DNA of 64,000 nt, from positions 5,101,224 through 5,165,223 of the forward strand of contig NC_045141.1 in NCBI RefSeq assembly GCF_008831285.2. Reading direction: 5' to 3'. The first letter of the stretch is position 1. Every line of letters starts with the position of its first letter. A model generated the notes under the pieces. The model saw nothing but the letters and a program-made list of their open reading frames with translations, was not told where the DNA came from and ran no database searches. Position numbers and translations under genes: made by a program. Of the stretch, positions 24,801 to 33,305 are shown piece by piece. Source of the DNA: Nymphaea colorata. Lineage: Eukaryota > Streptophyta > Magnoliopsida > Nymphaeales > Nymphaeaceae.

Positions 24801-26146
24801 TTTGATAACTTATATTTAATTGAATGTGCGTAACCATTTGTTGCATACGTATAGAATGACTTAGTGGCTTGAAATAAGAAGTCCGTTTGGAAATGAATGA
24901 GAGTCAAGCCACTATATTGGTCCCTTATAGTTAATCTAATGTATTTCACTTGTTCTTACATCTATAATGAATGATTTAAATTGTTGAAATCACAAGTTTA
25001 TATGGATACAAATGGTTGAAGTCACTATATTTGTACACGTGTAGTTAGTCCGATGAGTTGAATTTGTTGTTACATCCATAGGGAACGTTCTAAAGGATTG
25101 AAATCACATATACGTAATTGAATGTGCTTAACTTGTTGCTACGTCTATATTAAATGATTTAGTAGATTAAAATCATAGGTTTGTATGAAAATGAATGAGA
25201 TTTGAATGATTCAATTGGTGTCTTGTGGCTAACCTAATGTCTTTCACTTGTTATTATGTATATTTGATCACTTATATTTAATTGAGAGACTAAGTGATTC
25301 ATTTTAACTTGTTATTATATACATTTGATCACTTGTATTTAATTGAATATGCGTGACCATTTCTTAGATACGTATAGAATGACTTAGTGGCTTTGATATC
25401 AGAAGTTCGTTTGGAAATGAATGAGAGTCAAGTCGTTAAATTTGTCCCTTATAGTTAATCAAACGTATTTCACTTGTTAGTACATATATAATGAATGATT
25501 TCAATGATTGAAATCACAAGTTCATGTGGATACAAATGCGTGTAGTTAGTCTGATGAGTTGAATTTATTGTTACAACTATAGTGCACGATCTAAAGGTTT
25601 GAAATCACAAGTTCGTATCAATAGAAGTGTGATTTAATTGATTCAAATGATCACACATATTTAATTGAAAGTGCTTAACTTGTTATTACATACATATTGC
25701 TTGATTAAGTGAATTGAAATCACAGGTTTGTATGAAAATAACTGAAATTTGAGTGATTCATTTGGTGTCTTATAGTTAACCTAATGTGTTTCACTTGTTA
25801 TTACATCTATGATCAACGATTTGAACTATAAAAACTCACAAGTTTATATGGATGTAAAGGAGACCTATGGATTAGTTTGATCCCTTGTAGTTTGTTCAAT
25901 AAGTTGAACTTGTTGTTACATCTTATTCATTTGTATCCATACGCACACTCAATCACTTGTCACATTTGAGTGATTCATTTGGTGTCTTGTTGGTAACCTA
26001 GTATGTTTTACTTGTTATTACATATATTTGATCACTTATATTTAATTGAGAGATTAAATGATTCATTTTCACTTGTTATTACATATATTTGATCACTTAT
26101 ATTTAATTGAGTGTGCGTAGCCATTTGTTACATACGTATAGAATGA
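21860..26146 (+). repeat. Larger nested satellite unit, about 1.75-1.81 kb
   Basis: Two diagnostic phrases alternate: GGCTTTGATATCAGAAGTTCG near 22,150, 23,961 and 25,386, and GGCTTGAAATAAGAAGTCCG (AAAAGTTCG in the last) near 23,044, 24,856 and 26,146. Spacing within each series is about 1.81 kb for the first interval and shorter for the next. Intervening sequence also matches, for example the TGCTTGATTAAGTGAATTG context near 22,485, 24,297 and 25,699. A multi-kilobase segment of the satellite was therefore itself tandemly duplicated. Later copies are shortened by deletions, one of about 0.4 kb near 25,110. Confidence 0.85.
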
Positions 26147-26629
26147 CTTAGTGGCTTGAAATAAAAAGTTCGTTTGGAAATGAATGAGAGTCAGATCATT
26201 AAATTGGTCACTTACGGTTAATCTAGTGTATTTCACTTGTTATTACATTTATAATGAATTATTTAAATGATTGAAATCGCAACTTCAAATAGATGATACA
26301 AATGGGATCTATGCATTACTTTGAATGCGTGTAATTAGTCCGATGAGTTAAATTTGTTGTTACATCTATAGCGAACGATCTAAAGGATTGAAATCACATG
26401 TTCGTACCAATAGAAGTGAGATTTAAGTGATTCATATGATCATGTATACTTAATTGAATGTGTTTAACTTGTTGTTACATCTATAGTAAATGATTTAGTA
26501 GATCGAAATCACAAGTTTGTATGAAAATGAATGAGATTCGAGTGATTCATTTGTTTTCTTATGGTTAACCTTATGTGTTTCACTTGTTATTACATTTATA
26601 ATGATTATTAATGCGGATGTGCTTAACAA

Positions 26630-26741
26630 GTGATTCATTTGGTGTCATATAATTAACCTAATGTGTTTCACTTGTAATTTAATTGAATGTGCTTAACAAG
26701 TGAAACACATTAGGTTAACAATAGGGCACCGAATGAATCAC
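26630..26741. repeat. Palindrome at the orientation switch of the satellite
   Basis: Left arm 26,630-26,675 (GTGATTCATTTGGTGTC to TTTCACTTGT) is repeated as its near-perfect reverse complement at 26,696-26,741, with a 20 bp spacer (26,676-26,695). Left of it satellite monomers read on the plus strand; right of it they read on the minus strand. Confidence 0.9.
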
Positions 26742-27315
26742 TCAAATCTCATTCATTTTCATGCAAGCCTGTGATTTCAATCAACTAAATCATTTAACAT
26801 GGATATAATAATAAGTTAAGTACATTCAATAATGTATGCGTGATCATATGAATCACTTAAATCTCACTCGTATTGATTCAAACTTGTGATTTCAATGTAG
26901 TATATCGTTCAGTTTAGATGTAACAACAAGTTCAACTCATTGGACTAACTACAAGGGTTCCAAGTAATGCATAGATCCCATTTGTATCAATGGATCTCAT
27001 ATATATACATATGAACTTGTGATTTCAATCATTTAATACATTCATTAAAATCACTTAAATCTCACTCGTATTGGTACAAATATAAATGTAATAACAAGTT
27101 CAACTCTTTGGATTAACAATAAGGTACCAAACTATTGCATTGGTCCCATTTATATCCACATAAACTTGTCATTTTAATCATTTATTATAGATATAATAAC
27201 AAGTGAAATACATTAGATTAACTTTAAATGACCAATTGAATGACTTGAATTTCATTCATTTTCATTCAAACTCGTGATTTAATTCCACTAAATCAATTAA
27301 TATGGATGTAACAAC
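26696..27315 (-). repeat. Inverted terminal part of the satellite array
   Basis: Satellite monomers continue for about 0.6 kb in reverse orientation (CATGAACTTGTGATTTCAAT, CATAGATCCCATTTGTATC, CTCACTCGTATTG). The array ends at a reversed GTTGTTACATCC just before non-repetitive DNA. This part is more broken than the main array, for instance by a TA-rich insertion near 27,000. Confidence 0.9.
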
Positions 27316-27639
27316 CACTGAAGGATTACCACTAGATACTGAAACCCAATGTTTGCAAAGGCGATACACACTCAAACTTCGTGTCTCTCTCTACTCATGG
27401 CAAAGGGAAAATGAGAAGTAAGGCAAGAAATTGCTGGCAAAAGACCAATGCTTGGCTAGGGGCTCAGTGTTAATCATTTATACACAAAACTTGATAGTAC
27501 AATAATTCAACGAATAAATTCGTTTGACAAAAGTAATACGCACTGACCTATACTTTACAAAAGAAACAAAAGAAAACAGTGCTTTGGCAATCTTTTCATG
27601 ATTCACCAGCTAACGAGAGGACAATGATCAAAATAACAC
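27316..27639. other. Intergenic DNA right of the satellite
   Basis: No gene seen between the end of the satellite and the pararetrovirus-like fragment. Confidence 0.5.
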
Positions 27640-28461
27640 AAAAATGACTCATGACTCATTATCTTGCTTTCGGTGCAATAATCAGAAGGCGACAGATGAT
27701 TCATTGTGTTGCTTTTCGCTACGAATATATTCTTGTCGGAGTTTTGTCTTCATTCTTTTGTTTCGCTACTTTCCGCCTCGGATTCCAATATTCATCGTAC
27801 TTCAAATTCATGGTGGAGGCAAAAGCCTTTTGTCTGGACATGGCAATTCTGGCACTTGCGCATCTCTTTTGTGATTTGCTCTAATGTCGTACAGCTTTCT
27901 TCAAACTCTTTTGTTTTTGGAATATTTTTGTACATGAGTTCTTCATCTTGAAAGACTGCAACTTCCAGATAATCAACAAAATTGATTCTTTGAAATTTTC
28001 AGCACAGCGCTTCTTCCCATTTTGGACCTGCAGCAAAATTTAAAAAGTCTCTAAAGACATTGTTAGCATAATTGCCGTCGATGGAGTATTAGATTATCCA
28101 GTATAGTTTTCTTAATGGCCCATAACAAAATTTCTGTTTCGAATGAGGTCCATTTGAGGTTATTGACAATGCAGGTAATTCTTCATGCAGCTGTGTAGTA
28201 GAAATCCAGATTTGGATATCTGCGTTCTGCTGCATCTGTAAATTCTGGATAAAGTTTTCTAGTTTTTTGATAGACCTTCCATCTACGCTCTGGTGTGTCT
28301 ACCAGCCAATCTTGCCATTGCCTTTCAGTAGATCTCATCATCTTGCATTCTCTGGTGAGAGCGTTTTGTAAAGAATGGTGTACCCTTTTGACCAAATCAA
28401 TTATAAAATCGTAATGGGATAGCAGAAATTGCCACCAATCAAATCTTTGTAGGGAATGCAC
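27640..28461 (-). pseudogene. Endogenous caulimovirid (pararetrovirus)-like fragment
   Basis: Reading the minus strand from 28,461, the peptide has the spacing of the C-terminal end of caulimovirid RNase H: R-F-x-x-W-Q followed by a Y-x-F, then N-A-L-T-R-E. That matches the R-x-x-R-W-Q ... D-x-L-T-R-E end of badnavirus, petuvirus and florendovirus polyproteins. Open sequence continues after the 28,183 stop in another frame towards 27,640, with an in-frame stop and a short cysteine/histidine cluster (KCQNCH near 27,860). Reverse transcriptase, protease and coat-protein regions are missing, and a few invariant positions differ. It is a short, broken relic, not a functional virus gene. The alternative is the end of a Ty3/gypsy RNase H. 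Confidence 0.5.
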
Positions 28462-29149
28462 GGAAAAGGAGCGAAGAGAGAGGCCACATGAGAGAAAGGC
28501 TGACTAGGGGGAGTGTCTTGGAATCTAAACCTAAAGTAGGAAGTGAAAGTGGGAAAGATTAATTGCAACGGCAGATTTGTTGAAGATGACTCTTATTTTG
28601 GTAGACATATAGGCCAACCTCCTCAAATATGTAGTAATATGGTTAGTATAACTTGTGTACGTAGTGCCCCCAAGTGAAGGTGTGCTCGGAAAGACCGACT
28701 TAGAAAAACACTTCAGTATTTTATTCATGTTACAATTCAAGTGAAGGTGTGCTATGAAGTGCAAAATGATCAAAGTACATCATTCCAAAATGTCAAATGC
28801 AATCCGCAAACAAGCCAAAAAAGAAAATGTAACGGAAAAGAATTGGTGCTCAGCCAAATTATCCATCACAAGCCTTATATTCCTTAAGAAAGCATTTGTC
28901 TCATAATCCAATTTACAAATTCTTCAGCTCAACCACGATTGCTAAAATGTGTCTAACTGTGAAGAATCCGTAGTTGACTTGTCTTAGTTTAGTTGTTGAA
29001 GTTATAAAGGAGGATGTCTTAGTTATATATGCATGTACATAGTGGCTGAGGAAATGAATATAAAGGTTTTGTATAACTATGACAACTTCAAAATCTCTTC
29101 CTTCATTCTGGGAAATACATGATATTCTCATAAATCAAGGGAAGTGAGT
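28462..29149. other. Intergenic DNA, no gene recognised
   Basis: Minus-strand open frames at 28,531-28,773 and 28,913-29,131 have no family resemblance. Confidence 0.5.
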
Positions 29150-29935
29150 AATGGTTGCCTTCTTTGCTCAAAATAGGTGTGACCTTGGCAAAGGTAGAGG
29201 TTGTAGTAGAGGTGATAAATGATTCTAGAGTGTAGGAAAAGGTATATATCCAAGTTCATTATGGATAGAAAAGTCAAGTAATTGGCCAATTATGTGGTAT
29301 GAGGAATAAAATGGCCAAGATTGCTGAATTTTTTCTAGAGGCATTCATGGAAATGACTATGAAGTAAAAGCAAGACAATCAATGGCATCCAAATACAAGT
29401 ACTGTGCATCATGTTGCGACTTTAGGTCTACGTTTGATGCCAAATATGAGTGTTTTGGTTTAGTTGGTGTCATGGTAGGCAATGATGTGAATGCCCCGAT
29501 GACACATTAAGGCAAATCAAGTCAAAAATAAGAGGTTTCTATTAACCCATGATAATGTTTTAGAGATAAGTAAAATCTTCTATCCATATCTAATATATGC
29601 AAAGGTAAGAAGTGCAATATTTGAGTTAACAAATCTATTTTTTTTTGGGTTACGGATGAGATGAACAATAAAATGCAGTTTGGAGGGGGGAAGCGGTAAA
29701 GACAATATGTATGTCTAGCTAATGGATAAACGGGCAAGTGGCTGGAATAAAGTGGACCAATCCCATATGTTTGAATCTTTATTTGCTAGTTCTTATCATA
29801 CTACAATTTCAAATTTTGTGTGGCATGATAGAACAAGATAGGCTAGTAATTATGTAATGAATCTGTTGAGAAATGTTGATGTTATTTTGAAGGCAAAAAA
29901 CAAAATACAGAAATATGTTTTAATGGCCTTCTTAC
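29150..29935 (+). pseudogene. Degraded Ty1/copia pol remnant (protease and GAG-pre-integrase)
   Basis: Readable in three shifting frames. Near 29,381 the sequence reads WHPNTSTVHHVA, matching the copia protease motif W-x-P-D-T/S-G-A-T-x-H-V-T with the catalytic Asp changed to Asn and the Gly lost. It is followed by MVGNDVNAPMTH, matching the usual VGNG...I-x-H segment. Near 29,815 it reads NFVWHDR...ASNYVMNLLR, matching the GAG-pre-integrase LWHxRLGHxS...V. Stops and frameshifts are frequent, and integrase core and reverse transcriptase are absent. It is an old pol fragment of a copia element different from those downstream. Confidence 0.65.
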
Positions 29936-30099
29936 AAAATGTGGTTGTTTGCCATTTCAAATCTTTAAGCATATTTAAAATTTTTCCTTTCTAAATAATG
30001 CATGTAGTCCTATGAGGACTCGTAATTGTTAGCCTGTTGTGGCACAATCAGAAGTTACGTGAAAGTTTGTTCATCTGCTGGAATCTCTAGAGGGATTTG

Positions 30100-30409
30100 G
30101 TAGTGGAGAACTGTTGTGCAGAATACTTTCTTTTAAGATAAGGATAATTACTAGTAGATAAGTTTAATTGTAAATAGCAAAAAATAGTTTTATTAATCGT
30201 TTATAAGGGCACTTATTGTAATTAGAACAGATATCATTTGATTCTTCTCAACAAACTTCTTGCACACTATAAGAGTTTAGTAACCAAGGAAGTGCTATTT
30301 TAGCCTCTCCATCGCATGTGTATGTGCTTTCTGTTTTGCTCTGATACCCTATTTCACTTTGTTTTACTTGTGTTTTGTTTTCCACCATACGTAGTTTTGA
30401 TTTTATTAT
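30100..30409 (+). mobile_element. Probable copia 5' LTR remnant (boundaries unclear)
   Basis: The sequence immediately upstream of a tRNA-Met primer-binding site has the expected position for a 5' LTR: a promoter-like AT-rich middle, then CACTATAAGAGTTTAG and a T-rich leader. I could not find the second LTR or clean TG...CA ends, so only the position supports it. Confidence 0.45.
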
Positions 30410-30423
30410 GGTATCAGAGCTCT
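30410..30423 (+). other. Primer-binding site for initiator tRNA-Met
   Basis: TGGTATCAGAGCTC is the canonical plant copia primer-binding site, complementary to the 3' end of initiator tRNA-Met. It lies about 120 bp upstream of the gag start, as expected. Confidence 0.85.
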
Positions 30424-30530
30424 AAGCACTTTTTCTTTTAGCATGATCTTGGTATATTATTGACCGCTATGTGGTTATTTCCTGATCATCATCTGATCAT
30501 CCCTGCTTGCACTTTCATCTTGGTCAACAT

Positions 30531-31065
30531 ATGGCGAAAACAAATGCAAATATGAATTCGCTTACTAGAGACCCAATAACCTCTAGTTCAAATACTTTGT
30601 TTGACATCAACATAGAATTTGACGTCCCTTATTTGATGCATCATTTAGACAACCCATGAGATTTGTTGGTGAATTAGCATCTTAGTGGTAATAGCTATGG
30701 CACTTGGACATGGCCAATGATAATGGCACTTGTCACTAAGAACAAAATATCATTCATTAATGGTTCATTGCCTATGCTTGAAGTTTTTTCTCTAAATTTT
30801 CTGTTGAGATCTTATTACAATTGTATGCTCTTGTTCTAGATCATCAACTCATTATCTCATAAAATAGAAGATAGTGTTATATATACTGCCATAGAGAGAA
30901 AAGTGCAATTAGATTTACAAGAATGCTTTTACCAAAGTACCACACAATTTTCAAATTAAGATTGTGATTAGTAAGATTAATGAAGATGCATTTCTATATC
31001 AGCATACTATATGAAATTCAAGGCCAACTGGTATGAGTTGGCCTCATATGATCCTCTTCTAGTAT
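30531..31065 (+). pseudogene. Ty1/copia gag fragment
   Basis: Starts at an ATG (MAKTNANMNSL) and reads YLMHHLDNP, then LSGNSYGTWTWPMIMAL and VTKNKISFINGSLP. This matches the copia gag signature Y-x-L-H-x-S-D-x-P ... G-x-N-Y-x-x-W-x-R-x-M-x-x-A-L-x-x-K-N-K-x-x-F-x-x-G. In-frame stops interrupt it at LDNP and after LLVN. A second gag landmark, YYMKFKANWYELASYDPLL, lies just before 31,065. Homology ends there, where a LINE fragment begins on the opposite strand. Non-functional. Confidence 0.8.
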
Positions 31066-31067
31066 TT

Positions 31068-31310
31068 TCGTTGGGATAAATGATAGAAAGACAGGGGATC
31101 TCCTTGATGAAGCCCCCCCTGACTATAAAAAAAAAAACTTCATTTATTCCTTTAATAATGAGAGCATATGTGTTTGTTTCTCCAAAATCATTACCTTAGA
31201 AACCCAATTATCACAAAAACCAAGGTGGTGTAGGGATTTCCTAATGAAGTTCCATTTAACTTTGTCCTACACCTTTGACATATCAAGGTTAAGATGCATG
31301 AACGGTTATT
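31068..31310 (-). pseudogene. LINE (L1-type) reverse transcriptase fragment
   Basis: Minus-strand translation gives LNLDMSKV, a stop, then DKVKWNFIRKSLHHLGFCDN. This is the plant LINE pattern K-L-D-M-S-K-A-Y-D-R-V-x-W ... LGF. After a poly-A/T interruption near 31,130 comes GLHQGDPLSFYHLS, matching R-G-x-R-Q-G-D-P-L-S-P-Y-L-F. The order of the two motifs is right for reverse transcriptase. The A-Y of the first motif is destroyed by a TAG, and the YxDD box is missing. A short dead fragment. Confidence 0.75.
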
Positions 31311-31313
31311 CTG

Positions 31314-31515
31314 AAACCAAGACAAACTTGGTCGAGCACGTGACGAGGTTTAGGCCACCTCTATATCTACTCCAAGTGATATTTTGTTCATAAGCCTTCT
31401 TGCTTTTTTAGTCAATACCCACAAGATCATGTTACATGCACGGTCCATAGCCTTTAAGAAAATGACAAGTGCCCCCCCTGCCCCCTGCCCACTGGCTCCC
31501 TAGCCCATTTTGAGG
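31314..31515 (+). repeat. Duplicated block B, copy 1
   Basis: Shares CAAACTTGGTCGAGCAC, ATTTTGTTCATAAGCCTTCT, GCATAGCCTTTA/GCCTTTAAG, GAAAATGACAAGTGCCCCC and TAGCCCA with 35,762-35,966 in the same orientation. It directly abuts the LINE fragment and may be part of the same element. Confidence 0.8.
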
Positions 31516-32870
31516 GGTACTTAGGATTTCAATAGCATAAATTTTAAATTCTTGTTAAAAACCATGAATTTATGGCATATTGAAAAGGGAGGGGGCTGTC
31601 CAACTCAAATTCATGGATATGAGATCCTTTAAACCACTGCAGATCTAAGATTCATGATAAAACAAACACAACCCTAGTTATCTTTTGGTTGTTTTATTAA
31701 GAAATCGTACTTTTCTTTCAGATTATACCACATTGCTTAGTAGTAAAAAAAAAAAAGAAACATATGGTACCTAACCAAGAGAACTCAGAAAACTTTGTCA
31801 TGAACAGATAATTGTTACCTTGTTATTCTTATCGTACAATCACTATCTTTGCTGTGTGGAGCACAAACTGAGAGATTTAACAATCTCATAATATCAGAAT
31901 GTGTCAACTTATTTGCACTACACTCAAACACTCTTCCCAAGGGAGTGTCGCCCCTCAAAGACGTCAGCAGTTGTTTGAACATCCAAAAGAGGCGGCACCA
32001 AGACAACTGTACAGGGCAAATAAAATTAAAACCAACATAAACAGCCATGAAATGTCGTCAAAATGCAAAGCTGCATGTAACTAATGCATTTCCAACTGTT
32101 GTCTGAGAAACAAATCACTCGTTGCAACGCTCATCAACACCAAGATGTTTGCCGTCAACTAAATCAAGATTTTCTACCAACTCGAAGTGTTAGCTCTTAG
32201 CAGCCTGTTTTTCCTTCGCTTTTTGGATCTTCAGGAACTTCTAAAAGATTTTCTTCTCTTCAACAAAAAAAGCCAAGGTGGTCATTGCTAATTTTGGGCC
32301 AAATTTTTTTTGAGAAAAAGTAAATGTCTATTTGCAGCCGCTTTGAATTAAAATTATTGTCAGATGTTGGTATAGAAACTGATGATGCAATTAGTAATTA
32401 GTGTGTGACAATAAACAAATTTTCAGCAGAAGAAGAGGCTAGCATATCCTATATGTCATAAAGATACATATTTTTATCGATTGAAAAATAACAATGATCA
32501 TTGAAAACTTTGGTCTGCATACCATATATATAGATTGAATAGTCATTCCTTTGGTGAAACTGAAGAAATGAGAAGCACTCCTCTACTGCTTTCTGGAATT
32601 GATGCATGGGAAGAAGTGTACCATGGATAATTGCCATATAATTAAAAAAAAACATATTTTTCACTCTCCATATAATTATTTTACTAGTTAACTACACCTA
32701 AATACATTTTACATTCTGCTGTTAAAAAAAATATCCTCTACTACAAAAAGAAACCATGCATATATGCATGACGGATGTGGTGAACAAGTGGGATCAACTG
32801 GGGAAGAGGAGGAAAGAAGGGTCTCTCACTAATTTCCTTCCCCCGAACGTGACCTTGAGCAGCTTTCTCT
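31516..32870. other. Intergenic DNA, no gene recognised
   Basis: Short overlapping frames around 31,815-32,084 occur on both strands, the usual sign of chance open frames. No domain seen. This 1.36 kb corresponds to only about 160 bp (35,967-36,125) between the same two duplicated blocks in the second copy. Confidence 0.5.
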
Positions 32871-32875
32871 GTTAA

Positions 32876-33305
32876 GAGTTTATTTCCTCTGTTAAGTGTA
32901 AAGTGTGTCGTGGGCCTCCTCATGAGCTTGTTGTTGCCAACTCCACCATCATCAATGTCATCGTTGTCTTCTCAAGATATTTAGTAGAGAAGGTATGACT
33001 TAGCAATTTCCAACCTCCAGGAGGCTATGAAGCTCAAATGAAAGAACGGTAGGGCATTCTGCCTCTTGGAATCTGTTATGGAAAATGAAAATGAATTCTT
33101 AAATCTGTGTGATATTAACTTTGTTTTTTTACACCTATTGTAAAGCTGTAAAATTGAATTGTAGTATTCCTTGCCACGCATGTGAAATTCTATAGAAGGT
33201 TGAAGGCATGATTTGGTTGTAACAGAAAATATTCTTTTATGCCTGTAAAAAAATTGATTATGTATAGAAAGAGTATAAATATGTGAAAGGAAGAAGAGCA
33301 TGCTG
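32876..33305 (+). repeat. Duplicated block C, copy 1
   Basis: Direct repeat of 36,126-36,545 over about 420 bp. Shared words include GAGTTTATTTCCTCT, TTGCCAACTCCACCATCATC, TTAGCAATTTCCAAC, ACACCTATTGTAAAG, AGAAGGTTGAAGGCA and AGTATAAATATGTGAAAGG. The TATAAATA near the right end could be a promoter, as in an LTR, but no LTR termini are evident. Confidence 0.85.

Larger units (their letters stand above)
14741..26695 (+). repeat. Satellite array: three-monomer higher-order repeat, about 340 bp
   Basis: Twelve kilobases of tandem repeats without genes. The basic monomer is about 112-115 bp and carries the core ATTGAAATCACAAGTT. Three types alternate. Type A contains CGTATCAATACGAGTG and ends GAATGTGCTTAACTTGTTG. 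Type B contains TTTGTATGAAAATGAATGAG and ends CTAATGTGTTTCACTTGTTA. Type C contains CATATGGATACAAATGGG and GATCTATGCATTACTTTG and ends GATGAGTTGAA. A+B+C gives a unit of about 340 bp. The C landmark recurs near 14,761, 15,091, 15,433, 15,791, 16,134, 16,484, 16,787, 17,121 and 17,463. Right of about 18,050 a fourth variant (TATTTGATCACTTATATTTAATTGA) is mixed in. Monomers are visibly diverged, so the array is not freshly homogenised. Function unknown; centromeric, pericentromeric or knob satellite are options. Confidence 0.95.

Noticed and set aside
14741-27315. CRISPR-like repeat array
   Set aside because: The repeats are about 113 bp, contiguous, diverged and without unique spacers, in plant nuclear DNA. 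It is a satellite, not CRISPR.
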